From SHVO01 sp041906145 (GTDB lineage: Bacteria; Pseudomonadota; Alphaproteobacteria; Rhodospirillales; Rhodospirillaceae): a stretch of 64,000 nucleotides of DNA. A program made the position numbers and the translations under genes. Position 1 is the stretch's first letter. Every line of letters starts with the position of its first letter. The notes beneath the pieces are model-generated. The model was not told the DNA's origin and made no database searches. It saw nothing but the letters and a program-made list of their open reading frames with translations. The stretch spans positions 620,001 through 684,000 of the forward strand of contig JAYRJU010000001.1 in NCBI GenBank assembly GCA_041906145.1, written 5' to 3'. Of the stretch, positions 26,032 to 33,838 are shown piece by piece.

Positions 26032-27171
26032 GTGCCGAACGAAGACGTAAAGATTGGTACCGTAGACGGTGATTTGGCAAGGTGGTTCGGCGATGCCGGC
26101 CGCCTCTCCGTTCAGCGTGCGGTGCATGAATTGCGCGAGGGCCGCCCCGTACGCCTGAAGACGGGTGACGAAGCCTTGATTGTCGCGGCCGCCGACATGC
26201 TTGGTGGCGAGCGGATCGCCGCTTGGACCATGACCTCCTCCCTGGCCTCGTCGGGCGCGGTCGGCCTGATCCTGCCGGCGCCGCGCCTGCGTCACCTGGG
26301 CATCATCATGCCCGGCCCGGCGCATGTGAGCCTCACGGACCTCACCGCATTCGACATTGACGACGTGCTCATGGCCGTCAGCCCCAATGTGCCTCTACTG
26401 GCCCACAAGGCCGCGACACGGCTTGAAGCAAGCGCGCTCGAACTCGTAAAGCGCGCTTATCTTTTACCGGCCGCTGTGGTGCTTCCGGCGAGCGAAGATT
26501 ACGGCGATATGATTACCGTCGATGCATCGGCGGTGGATACCTTCCACGACCGCTCGGCCCGCGACGTGTCCATCATCCAACGTACGCGTGTTCCTTTATC
26601 GGAGGCCGAAGACGCTGAGTTCGTGGTGTTCCGGGGCGGCGAAGGCTTGCGCGATCAGATCGCCATCGTTATCGGCAATCCCGATCCAAAAAAACCCGTC
26701 CTTACCCGCCTGCATTCGGCCTGTCTGACAGGTGATTTATTCGGAAGTCTGAAATGCGACTGCGGCGATCAGCTCCGCATGGCGGTGAATGAGATCACCG
26801 CGGAAGGCGGCGGCGTGCTGCTGTACCTGGACCAGGAAGGCCGCGGGATCGGCCTCTTGAACAAAATGCGCGCCTATCGTCTTCAGGAAATGGGCCACGA
26901 CACCGTCGATGCGGATGCGGTGCTGGGCTATGGACCCGATGAACGCCGCTACGGCATCGCAGGCGCTATGCTGGCGTTGCTAGGCTTCACCAAGATTACG
27001 CTGATGACCAACAATCCCGAGAAAATCAGCGCGCTGGAGGACTTCGGGGTCAATGTGGTGGGACATCAACGCCTGATCGGCGCCGTCAATCCGCACAATC
27101 AAAATTATTTGAGCACCAAGGCGGCCCGCGCCGGCCATCTTCTGGGTGAAATCGCACGGCTCAGGAAGTAA
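26032..27171 (+). CDS. ribA: GTP cyclohydrolase II with degenerate DHBP-synthase-like N-terminus
   Basis: Two-domain protein, 379 residues. The C-terminal domain is a good GTP cyclohydrolase II, with zinc ligands C231, C242 and C244 (CLTGDLFGSLKCDC), DQEGRGIGL, ERRYG and NNPEK, and should open GTP to the diaminopyrimidinone. The N-terminal about 190 residues resemble DHBP synthase in outline but lack its acidic DDEDRENEGD loop, so that activity is probably absent. The GTG start is chosen for its TGAGG Shine-Dalgarno. No other riboflavin genes adjoin it, so it probably serves the cluster. Confidence 0.9.
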   Translation: MPNEDVKIGTVDGDLARWFGDAGRLSVQRAVHELREGRPVRLKTGDEALIVAAADMLGGERIAAWTMTSSLASSGAVGLILPAPRLRHLGIIMPGPAHVSLTDLTAFDIDDVLMAVSPNVPLLAHKAATRLEASALELVKRAYLLPAAVVLPASEDYGDMITVDASAVDTFHDRSARDVSIIQRTRVPLSEAEDAEFVVFRGGEGLRDQIAIVIGNPDPKKPVLTRLHSACLTGDLFGSLKCDCGDQLRMAVNEITAEGGGVLLYLDQEGRGIGLLNKMRAYRLQEMGHDTVDADAVLGYGPDERRYGIAGAMLALLGFTKITLMTNNPEKISALEDFGVNVVGHQRLIGAVNPHNQNYLSTKAARAGHLLGEIARLRK

Positions 27172-27918
27172 TCAGGGCCACTTCGCAGCAGCAAGCTCGT
27201 CAATCAGCTTCGCGAGCGCCCCGGCCGCGTGATCGACCATCGCTTTGCCGAGGGCGGCGTCCGCGAGATCGGGCCGTCCGATCCATCCACCGCCGGCGAG
27301 ATCCTCGCTCTTCCACCCCCAATTGATGGGCCCGGCGGGAAACAAGCTAGCGGCCGGCGTCTTGGCGGCGTTCGCCCTGGCCGTCTCCTTGTTCACGAGA
27401 TGCGGCGCGAGATGCAGCATCACGGACGTTTCGACCCAGCCGCCGTGTACGTCCGCGGCCGCTGGTGCGGGCGGATTAAGACCAACCGGCGAACCAAAAT
27501 CGAGCCAATGCGCGCTGGCCGCAAGCATGTCGAGGCGCGTGCGCAATTTAAGCGCGGCGATCGACCCCAACGCGATGTTGCCGCCATGGCCGTTGAAAAG
27601 AACCACGCGATTGATCCCCGCGCGCGCAAGGCCTTCGCCAAGCGCGACAATGGAGGAAATCATCTGCTCCGGTTCGCAGCTTAGCGTTCCCGCATGACCG
27701 CAATGTTCGGACGACGCGCCAAGCCATAGCGTCGGCAATGAAACAGCCTGCCCTGCGATAAGCCCCGCCGCATGGGCGAGAATACCTTCAGCGATGAGAC
27801 CATCGGTGCCGAGCGGAAGATGCGGGCCATGCGTTTCCATCGACGCCAGCGGCATCACCGCGACGGCGTCCTTCGAGGGCAGATTGGTCTGCGTGAGATG
27901 GATATAGGGCGTGAGCAT
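27172..27918 (-). CDS. Creatininase-family amidohydrolase
   Basis: Metal-dependent amidohydrolase, 248 residues from ATG 27918 (a TTG two codons upstream is possible). Metal-binding positions are visible in METHGPHLPLGTD (about residues 27-39), FNGHGGN and GGWVETS. The family includes creatininase and the archaeal ArfB that deformylates the GTP-derived pyrimidine of flavin synthesis, which makes it notable beside GTP cyclohydrolase II. Its TGA abuts the ribA-like stop, and its start follows the preceding gene by 2 bp. Confidence 0.88.
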   Translation of the reverse strand: MLTPYIHLTQTNLPSKDAVAVMPLASMETHGPHLPLGTDGLIAEGILAHAAGLIAGQAVSLPTLWLGASSEHCGHAGTLSCEPEQMISSIVALGEGLARAGINRVVLFNGHGGNIALGSIAALKLRTRLDMLAASAHWLDFGSPVGLNPPAPAAADVHGGWVETSVMLHLAPHLVNKETARANAAKTPAASLFPAGPINWGWKSEDLAGGGWIGRPDLADAALGKAMVDHAAGALAKLIDELAAAKWP

Positions 27919-27920
27919 GT

Positions 27921-29498
27921 TCAAGGTTCGGCGCTGAAGGCTTTGAGAATATGCCCCCGCATCGCGTCCATTTTCCAGACCGGACTTTGCGCCTTGGGCA
28001 CCAAGCCATCCGTCCAGCCCGTGAAAGAGTCCAGCAACGCGGGATCGCGCGCGAGGATATGGACCGGCACATCATGGCTAGCGCCGGTGCCCGAGACAAG
28101 AGAGACCGGTTGGTGATCGCCGAGGATGATGATGAGGGCCGGTTCCTTCACTTGCGTCTCGGCGAAGGAAAATACTGTCTTGATGGCGTAGGTGATGGCG
28201 AGTTCGTACTGATTTCGCATCTTCTGAGGGGCGAGCCAGTCGATGTCGACATCTTCTCCCTCGCGTTCGGTCGCGAACGCCGATCCATCGCCGACCGCCT
28301 CCCACGGCAGAAAGTGCGGGCGCGGCGTCCAGGGAAGATGACTGGAATTCAGCGCCATCTCGGTCATCACCGGCTTGCGGCCCGGCACATCCAACTCGCG
28401 CTTTTGGAATGCGGACAGCACATACTGGTCCGGCATGGTGATGTAGCCGAACGGCGGCCCCGCATACCCCAGATTGTTCGCGGTATAGACAGCATCGAAA
28501 CCAAAGAAGCTGCCTTCGGGCCAAGGCCGTGTGAACAACGGCATGACCGCCGAGGTACGCCAGCCGGCGCGCGCGAAATCGTGGATGAGCGTTTTGTAGC
28601 CGCTGACGAAGAGCGTGTTGTAACGCTGATGATCCTCGATCGGAAGGCCGGTCACGAAGGTACTGTGCGCCAGCCAACTGGCGCCGCCGAACGTCGGCGA
28701 GACCAGCCAGCTGCTGCGCATCGCATAGCCGGCGGCGCGGAGCGCGGCCTCGGATTCATGGAGTTGACGCACCGGCGCTTCGGCGTCGAAAGCGGTGCGT
28801 CCATAGGCCTCCACAAAGATCAAAAGCACGTCGTTGCCCTTGAGGCGCGTCAGCAAGCGTTCACCCGGAATGTCGCGGAAAGGGTCCGCCGCCACGTCGC
28901 GCTTGAACTGTTCGGCGGCGGCGAGGCTCAGGCCGACGTTGGCAATCTGATCGCGGGAAAAACGGCTCGCATCGGCGACGCTATAGTCCCGCCACGGCGA
29001 GAATTTGAAGCCGATTGCCGTTGTGAGCAGAATGCCGCCCAGGATAAGCATCGAGGGCCGCGCGAATACACGGCTCGCCCAAAAAAACAGCATGATGAGC
29101 ACGGCGATCAACACGACCGTTCCGGTGACCGCCGCGGCGACAAGCCCCTTACTCGTCATGCTCAAAGTATCGATGGCGATGGGGATCAGCGAAGGATCAA
29201 CCACGGGATTAAAGGCGCGGTTGAAACCAAGGAATGTCGCGATGTTGGCGACCTTGACCACGGTGAAGGCCGTGAGTGCGAGGGCGATCACGCCGCGCAA
29301 AATGAAACCGAAGCCGCCAAGCGGGAGCGCGAAAAGAAGGATCAGGATCGGCAACTCAAGGGGCAAGTAAGCGAAAGCGGCCGGAAGGATGTTGTCCGGA
29401 TAAGTGGGAACCAAAAGCACGACATGCAGCAACAACAGCGCAAGCAGCGTCGCGACAAGCCCCGGTGCGTTTTGTTTCTCGGAGAAAATGCGTCTCAT
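27921..29498 (-). CDS. Membrane-bound alkaline-phosphatase/sulfatase-superfamily enzyme
   Basis: Integral-membrane hydrolase or transferase of 525 residues. Four or five TM helices occupy residues 12-170, followed by a periplasmic catalytic domain like that of LTA synthase and phosphoethanolamine transferases. Motifs include IFVEAYGRTA, SPTFGGASW (probable nucleophile Thr/Ser) and IILGDHQP (metal ligands). The family moves or removes phospho head groups. Its start overlaps the CDP-alcohol phosphatidyltransferase gene by 4 bp, suggesting that the two act on the same lipid. Confidence 0.83.
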   Translation of the reverse strand: MRRIFSEKQNAPGLVATLLALLLLHVVLLVPTYPDNILPAAFAYLPLELPILILLFALPLGGFGFILRGVIALALTAFTVVKVANIATFLGFNRAFNPVVDPSLIPIAIDTLSMTSKGLVAAAVTGTVVLIAVLIMLFFWASRVFARPSMLILGGILLTTAIGFKFSPWRDYSVADASRFSRDQIANVGLSLAAAEQFKRDVAADPFRDIPGERLLTRLKGNDVLLIFVEAYGRTAFDAEAPVRQLHESEAALRAAGYAMRSSWLVSPTFGGASWLAHSTFVTGLPIEDHQRYNTLFVSGYKTLIHDFARAGWRTSAVMPLFTRPWPEGSFFGFDAVYTANNLGYAGPPFGYITMPDQYVLSAFQKRELDVPGRKPVMTEMALNSSHLPWTPRPHFLPWEAVGDGSAFATEREGEDVDIDWLAPQKMRNQYELAITYAIKTVFSFAETQVKEPALIIILGDHQPVSLVSGTGASHDVPVHILARDPALLDSFTGWTDGLVPKAQSPVWKMDAMRGHILKAFSAEP

Positions 29499-30277
29499 GA
29501 TACGGCCCGCCGCGCCCGCGCGTCATCGATGGCCAACCAGATCACATCGACCGCGAAAGAATAAATGAGAAGTAGCAAAGCCGCTGCCGCGATGAATGTG
29601 CTGAAGGGCGGTGCGATCGCCGGCGCGAGCAGCGCCGCGAGCGTGCCGCCCTTGATGACGGAAACAAGCTTGCGACGGAAGGACGGCGGCAACGGCCGCT
29701 TTAGCGCGGACCAGAAAACCGCGGCGACCTCGTAGGCATATCGCAGCGCGCCGCCGATAAGGATCCAGGCCCCCGCCTTCCCAAGCGCGACGGCGACGAC
29801 ACACAAAAGCAGGATCTGCAGCGCGTCCACTTCCATGTCGAAGCGGCCCCCAAAATCGGAGGCGAGATTCTGACGCCGCGCGCTGTAGCCATCGAGGCCG
29901 TCGATGATGATGGCGCCCACGGCCATTCCGCAAAAACTCCATGCGATCCAAGGAACGGGTCTGAGGCCGTGATAGGCCACTTCGAACGCGAGCCCGCCCA
30001 GGAGCGCGGTGATCACGAGGCGTGTGAGGGTAAGTCCATTGGCGACGCCAAACCGTTGATGGGGATGATAGGCGGCGATGCGCGCGATCACCACGAGGCC
30101 CACAACGAGGTATGGAATGAGCGCCCCAATCACAAAGCCTTCGGTAAAGGGTGAAAAGGACGCGATCGCCGTGGCGAGCGCGCCAACAGCAAGCCCGCCG
30201 ATAGCGACATAGACGCCCGTCCGGAACCTTAAGGCGCCAGGCACATTTTGAGGTTTAGGGGATGCTTCAACGTTCAT
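29495..30277 (-). CDS. CDP-alcohol phosphatidyltransferase-family membrane enzyme
   Basis: Membrane enzyme of 260 residues with about six TM helices. The active-site signature DG-x2-AR-x8-G-x3-D-x3-D is intact in DGYSARR followed by DFGGRFDMEVD (about residues 122-144). Such enzymes join a CDP-activated alcohol to a second alcohol, usually making phospholipids. It heads a three-gene operon with the phosphatase-superfamily enzyme and the amidohydrolase. The AGGA ribosome site sits in the loop of a small hairpin just before the ATG. Confidence 0.88.
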   Translation of the reverse strand: MNVEASPKPQNVPGALRFRTGVYVAIGGLAVGALATAIASFSPFTEGFVIGALIPYLVVGLVVIARIAAYHPHQRFGVANGLTLTRLVITALLGGLAFEVAYHGLRPVPWIAWSFCGMAVGAIIIDGLDGYSARRQNLASDFGGRFDMEVDALQILLLCVVAVALGKAGAWILIGGALRYAYEVAAVFWSALKRPLPPSFRRKLVSVIKGGTLAALLAPAIAPPFSTFIAAAALLLLIYSFAVDVIWLAIDDARARRAVS

Positions 30278-30281
30278 GAAA

Positions 30282-30297
30282 GGCCGATCCTTCGGCC
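30282..30297 (-). promoter_or_regulatory. Hairpin presenting the Shine-Dalgarno of the CDP-alcohol transferase gene
   Basis: On the transcript strand GGCCGA-AGGA-TCGGCC forms a 6-bp GC-rich stem with AGGA as the tetraloop, and TTTC separates it from the ATG at 30277. The loop is the only good Shine-Dalgarno, so initiation may depend on the state of the hairpin. Confidence 0.4.
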
Positions 30298-30405
30298 GGA
30301 AATAAAAAATCGACGGATTACAATACAGTCACCGTTTCCACGGATGAATGGCATAATTCCGGGGTCTATATTGGGCCTATAAAATCGAGGCTTCTGATCA
30401 ATCCA

Positions 30406-31812
30406 ATGCCCGCTCCCAAGCTCTCCACCCCCAAAATCACCTCCTTCGTGCGCTCGCGCCCGGGCATGATTTCGATCGCCGTCCTCACGGCCGTGCTCGT
30501 TGGCGGCGGCGCCTGGTTCTTCATGGGCCGGACCAATCCCCAGGATGCCTTCATCACTCAAGAAGTCGTGATGGGTGATGTGGAGGATACCGTGACCGCC
30601 ATGGGCACACTGCAGCCGCTGCAGTTTGTCGATGTCGGTACCCAGGTGTCGGGCCAACTCCGTAAGATCAACGTGGATTACGGCGAAGCTGTCGCCCAGG
30701 GCCAACTGCTGGCTGAAATCGACCCGACGATCTACGAATCGCGCAAGGGCGCGACGGAAGCCTCGCTGCAGAACTTTCAGGCCCAATTGACGCAGCGTCA
30801 GGCGGAACGCCTGCTCGCCCAACAGCAGTTCGAGCGTCAGAAGGAATTACTGGCCGCCAACGCCACCAGTCAGGACGCGTTCGATAGCGCCGAATCGCGC
30901 CTTAAAGTCACGACGGCCCAAATCGCGGCCTTGCAGGCTCAGATCCGCCAGACGGAATCCACGCTGAAAGGCGACACCGCCAATCTCTCCTACACCAAGA
31001 TCTTCGCACCGATGGCCGGACAGGTGGTGAACCTGATCGCGAAGCAAGGTCAGACGCTGAACGCGAATCAGACCGCGCCCTTGATTCTGCGAATCGCCGA
31101 CCTCGACACCATGACGGTCTATGCGCAGGTGTCGGAAGCCGACGTGCCGAAATTGAAGATCGGCATGCGCGCCTATTTCACCACCCTCGGCGTATCGGAG
31201 AAGCGCCGCTACGGCACATTGCGCCAGATCGTGCCGACGCCGGAAGTGGTGAACAACGTCGTGCTCTATAACTGCTTGTTCGATGTCGAGAACCCGGAAA
31301 AGGATCTGCTGCCGCAGATGAGCGCGCAGGTCTATTTCGTGGTCTCGGAAGCGCATAACGTGCCGATCGTGTCGGTGTCGGCATTGCGCCCGGCGGCGCG
31401 TCAACCGCGCCAGGCGCCCCCCGCGGACGCCGCGAAGCCGGCGGCTTCGAGCGGAACGGATGTGGCGGCGAATGGAACGCCCGACGCCGGCGCCCCCCCC
31501 GCGGCGGCCGGTGAACGCCGGCGGGCGCGCGGTCAAGGCGGCCCCGGCGGGCGTGGTTCGCGCGGCGACACGGGCGGCGGGGATCTCCACTACACCGTGA
31601 CGGTGCTCGAAGAGGGCGAACGCGTACAGAAAGACATCACCATCGGCGCCATGAATCGCTTGGTGGCGGAAGTGAAGTCCGGCCTAGAGCCCGGCGACGT
31701 GGTGGTGATGGAAGCGCCAGCGGGTGGCGGCAGCGGCCAGCGTCAGCAAGGGCCCGGCGGCGGCGGCCTCGGCGGCGCGGGCGGCTTTGGCGGCGGTCCG
31801 CGGTTCCGATGA
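30406..31812 (+). CDS. macA: MacA-like periplasmic adaptor
   Basis: Membrane-fusion protein of a MacAB-type efflux pump, 468 residues, anchored by one N-terminal TM (ISIAVLTAVLVGGGAWFF, about residues 22-39). The lipoyl halves around VSGQLRKINVDYGEAV and FAPMAGQVVNLIAKQG flank a coiled-coil hairpin (about residues 115-190). Beta-barrel and MP domains follow. Two low-complexity regions are unusual: a Pro/Ala/Gly/Arg-rich insert (about residues 328-390) and a Gly-rich tail (last 30 residues). It overlaps macB by 4 bp. Confidence 0.92.
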   Translation: MPAPKLSTPKITSFVRSRPGMISIAVLTAVLVGGGAWFFMGRTNPQDAFITQEVVMGDVEDTVTAMGTLQPLQFVDVGTQVSGQLRKINVDYGEAVAQGQLLAEIDPTIYESRKGATEASLQNFQAQLTQRQAERLLAQQQFERQKELLAANATSQDAFDSAESRLKVTTAQIAALQAQIRQTESTLKGDTANLSYTKIFAPMAGQVVNLIAKQGQTLNANQTAPLILRIADLDTMTVYAQVSEADVPKLKIGMRAYFTTLGVSEKRRYGTLRQIVPTPEVVNNVVLYNCLFDVENPEKDLLPQMSAQVYFVVSEAHNVPIVSVSALRPAARQPRQAPPADAAKPAASSGTDVAANGTPDAGAPPAAAGERRRARGQGGPGGRGSRGDTGGGDLHYTVTVLEEGERVQKDITIGAMNRLVAEVKSGLEPGDVVVMEAPAGGGSGQRQQGPGGGGLGGAGGFGGGPRFR

Positions 31813-33833
31813 ACAAGCTCAGCAGTACCTCATCCTCGGCGAAAGGTTCTGCGACTGATATTCAGTGGCGCGGACAAGCTTCGAATGCCGACGCGCAGCC
31901 GCTGATTGCGCTTAAGGACATCACCAAGACCTACAACAACGGCGAACTCTCGGTGCAAGTGCTGCACGGCGTTTCGCTTAATATCTTCCCGGGTGAATTC
32001 GTGGCGATCATGGGTTCGTCCGGCTCGGGCAAAACCACGTTGATGAACCTGCTCGGCTGTCTCGACCGGCCGACGTCGGGCAGCTATCGCTTCGCCGGCG
32101 AAGAGGTCTCGCAACTCGAGGCCGATCAACGCGCGCTTCTCCGCCGCAGCGCCTTCGGCTTCATATTCCAACAGTACAATCTGCTCGCGATGGCAACCGC
32201 CGTTGAGAATGTGGAAATTCCGGCGATCTACGCCGGATTGCCGCGCAGCGACCGTGTGGCCCGCGCCGAGAAGCTTCTGACGCAACTGGGCCTCGGTGAA
32301 CGTATGCACCATCGGCCGAGTCAGCTTTCCGGCGGCCAGCAACAACGCGTCTCGGTGGCCCGCGCGCTGATGAACGGCGGCGCAGTGATCCTCGCCGACG
32401 AACCCACAGGCGCACTGGACAGCAAGAGCGGCACCGATGTGATGCAGATCCTGAAAGATCTGAACGCCGCCGGTCATACTGTTTTGATCATTACCCACGA
32501 CCCCGCCGTGGCCCAGCAGGCCAAGCGCGTCATCGAAATCAAGGATGGGTTGATCACGTCGGACACGGGTCCGGTGCCTCCGGCCTCGAAGGCGCCGATC
32601 CAACCGCAAGGCTTTGAGCCGGTCTCATCCATCGCCACCGTCCCCGACCTCGTCGAGGCCGGAACGATGGCGGCGCGGTCACTGCGCACGAACTGGATGC
32701 GCACCATGCTGACCTTGCTCGGCATTATTATCGGCGTCGCCTCCGTGGTCGCGCTGCTGGCCATCGGTAACGGCGCCAAGCAACAGGTGCTGAACAGCAT
32801 CTCGGCCATGGGGACAGACCTTCTCCTGGTCCGGCCCGGCGCGCCCAACCAGCGCTTCGCCGGTGGATCGCGCGCCTCGCTCGTCCCGGCGGACGCGGAG
32901 GCTATCGCGGATTTGCCCAACGTGGACCAGGCGGTTCCTGAATTCCCGAGCAACGTCACGGTTCGCTATGGCAAGAACGACGCACAGACCCAGGTAAACG
33001 GGACGACGGCCGAATATACCGCGGTGCGCGACTGGGCAACATCGCACGGCAGCTTCTTCAGTGATCAGGACGTCAGCAACTACGCGCCCGTCGTGGTGCT
33101 CGGCCAAACCGTGGTGAAGGCGCTGTTCTCGAACGGCGAAGATCCGCTTGGCCAATATATCCTAATCGGCAACAACCCGTTTCAGGTCATCGGCGTGATG
33201 GCGGCCAAGGGCGCCAACAACTTCGGCCAGGACATGGACGACATGGTGTTCACGCCGATCACCACCGGCGCACAGCGCATCTACGGTCAGCGTTATGCGC
33301 GCACCGTCACGGTGGCGGTGAAGGACGTCGACAAGATCGACGCCACACAGGAAGCGGTGCGTCAGCTTCTGATCGCGCGTCACAAGCAGGAAGATTTCCA
33401 AATCCGCAACATGGTTTCGATCCTGGAAACCGCGACGGCGACCTCCAACACTCTTACGATCCTCTTGGGCTCGATTGCCGCCATCTCGCTGCTGGTTGGA
33501 GGCATCGGGGTGATGAACATCATGCTGGTGAGCGTGACCGAGCGTACCCGCGAGATTGGGATCCGCATGGCCACGGGCGCACGTAAGCTGAACATCCTTC
33601 TGCAGTTCAACACCGAAGCCCTAGTCGTCTGCTCCATCGGCGGCATCATCGGCATCGGGATCGGCTTCCTGACCGCTTTCATTTTCTCGCAGTTCGACAA
33701 GCCAGTGGAATATTCCATCGGCCCGGTCGCGCTCGCCTTCTCCTGCGCTTTCCTGACCGGACTGCTATTCGGTTATCTGCCGGCGCGTAAAGCGGCGAGC
33801 CTCGATCCTGTTGTCGCCCTCGGCGCGGAGTAA
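31809..33833 (+). CDS. macB: MacB-like ABC efflux transporter
   Basis: Fused ATPase-permease of 674 residues. The N-terminal nucleotide-binding domain has Walker A GSSGSGKTT (about residues 72-80), signature LSGGQQQRV and Walker B VILADEPTGALD. The permease half has TM1 near residue 300, a large periplasmic FtsX/MacB core domain, and three C-terminal TM helices with GGIGVMNIMLVSVTERTREI. About 35 residues precede the conserved start of the ABC domain, slightly more than usual. It works with the upstream adaptor and the downstream outer-membrane channel to expel drugs, peptides or lipids. Confidence 0.95.
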   Translation: MNKLSSTSSSAKGSATDIQWRGQASNADAQPLIALKDITKTYNNGELSVQVLHGVSLNIFPGEFVAIMGSSGSGKTTLMNLLGCLDRPTSGSYRFAGEEVSQLEADQRALLRRSAFGFIFQQYNLLAMATAVENVEIPAIYAGLPRSDRVARAEKLLTQLGLGERMHHRPSQLSGGQQQRVSVARALMNGGAVILADEPTGALDSKSGTDVMQILKDLNAAGHTVLIITHDPAVAQQAKRVIEIKDGLITSDTGPVPPASKAPIQPQGFEPVSSIATVPDLVEAGTMAARSLRTNWMRTMLTLLGIIIGVASVVALLAIGNGAKQQVLNSISAMGTDLLLVRPGAPNQRFAGGSRASLVPADAEAIADLPNVDQAVPEFPSNVTVRYGKNDAQTQVNGTTAEYTAVRDWATSHGSFFSDQDVSNYAPVVVLGQTVVKALFSNGEDPLGQYILIGNNPFQVIGVMAAKGANNFGQDMDDMVFTPITTGAQRIYGQRYARTVTVAVKDVDKIDATQEAVRQLLIARHKQEDFQIRNMVSILETATATSNTLTILLGSIAAISLLVGGIGVMNIMLVSVTERTREIGIRMATGARKLNILLQFNTEALVVCSIGGIIGIGIGFLTAFIFSQFDKPVEYSIGPVALAFSCAFLTGLLFGYLPARKAASLDPVVALGAE

Positions 33834-33838
33834 CTCAC

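Noticed and set aside
27951..29564. Long plus-strand frame (537 codons) opposite the membrane phosphatase gene
   Set aside because: Its translation is rich in Arg, His, Gly and Asp with no motifs, as expected of the antisense strand of a GC-rich gene. The minus-strand protein has TM helices and catalytic motifs.
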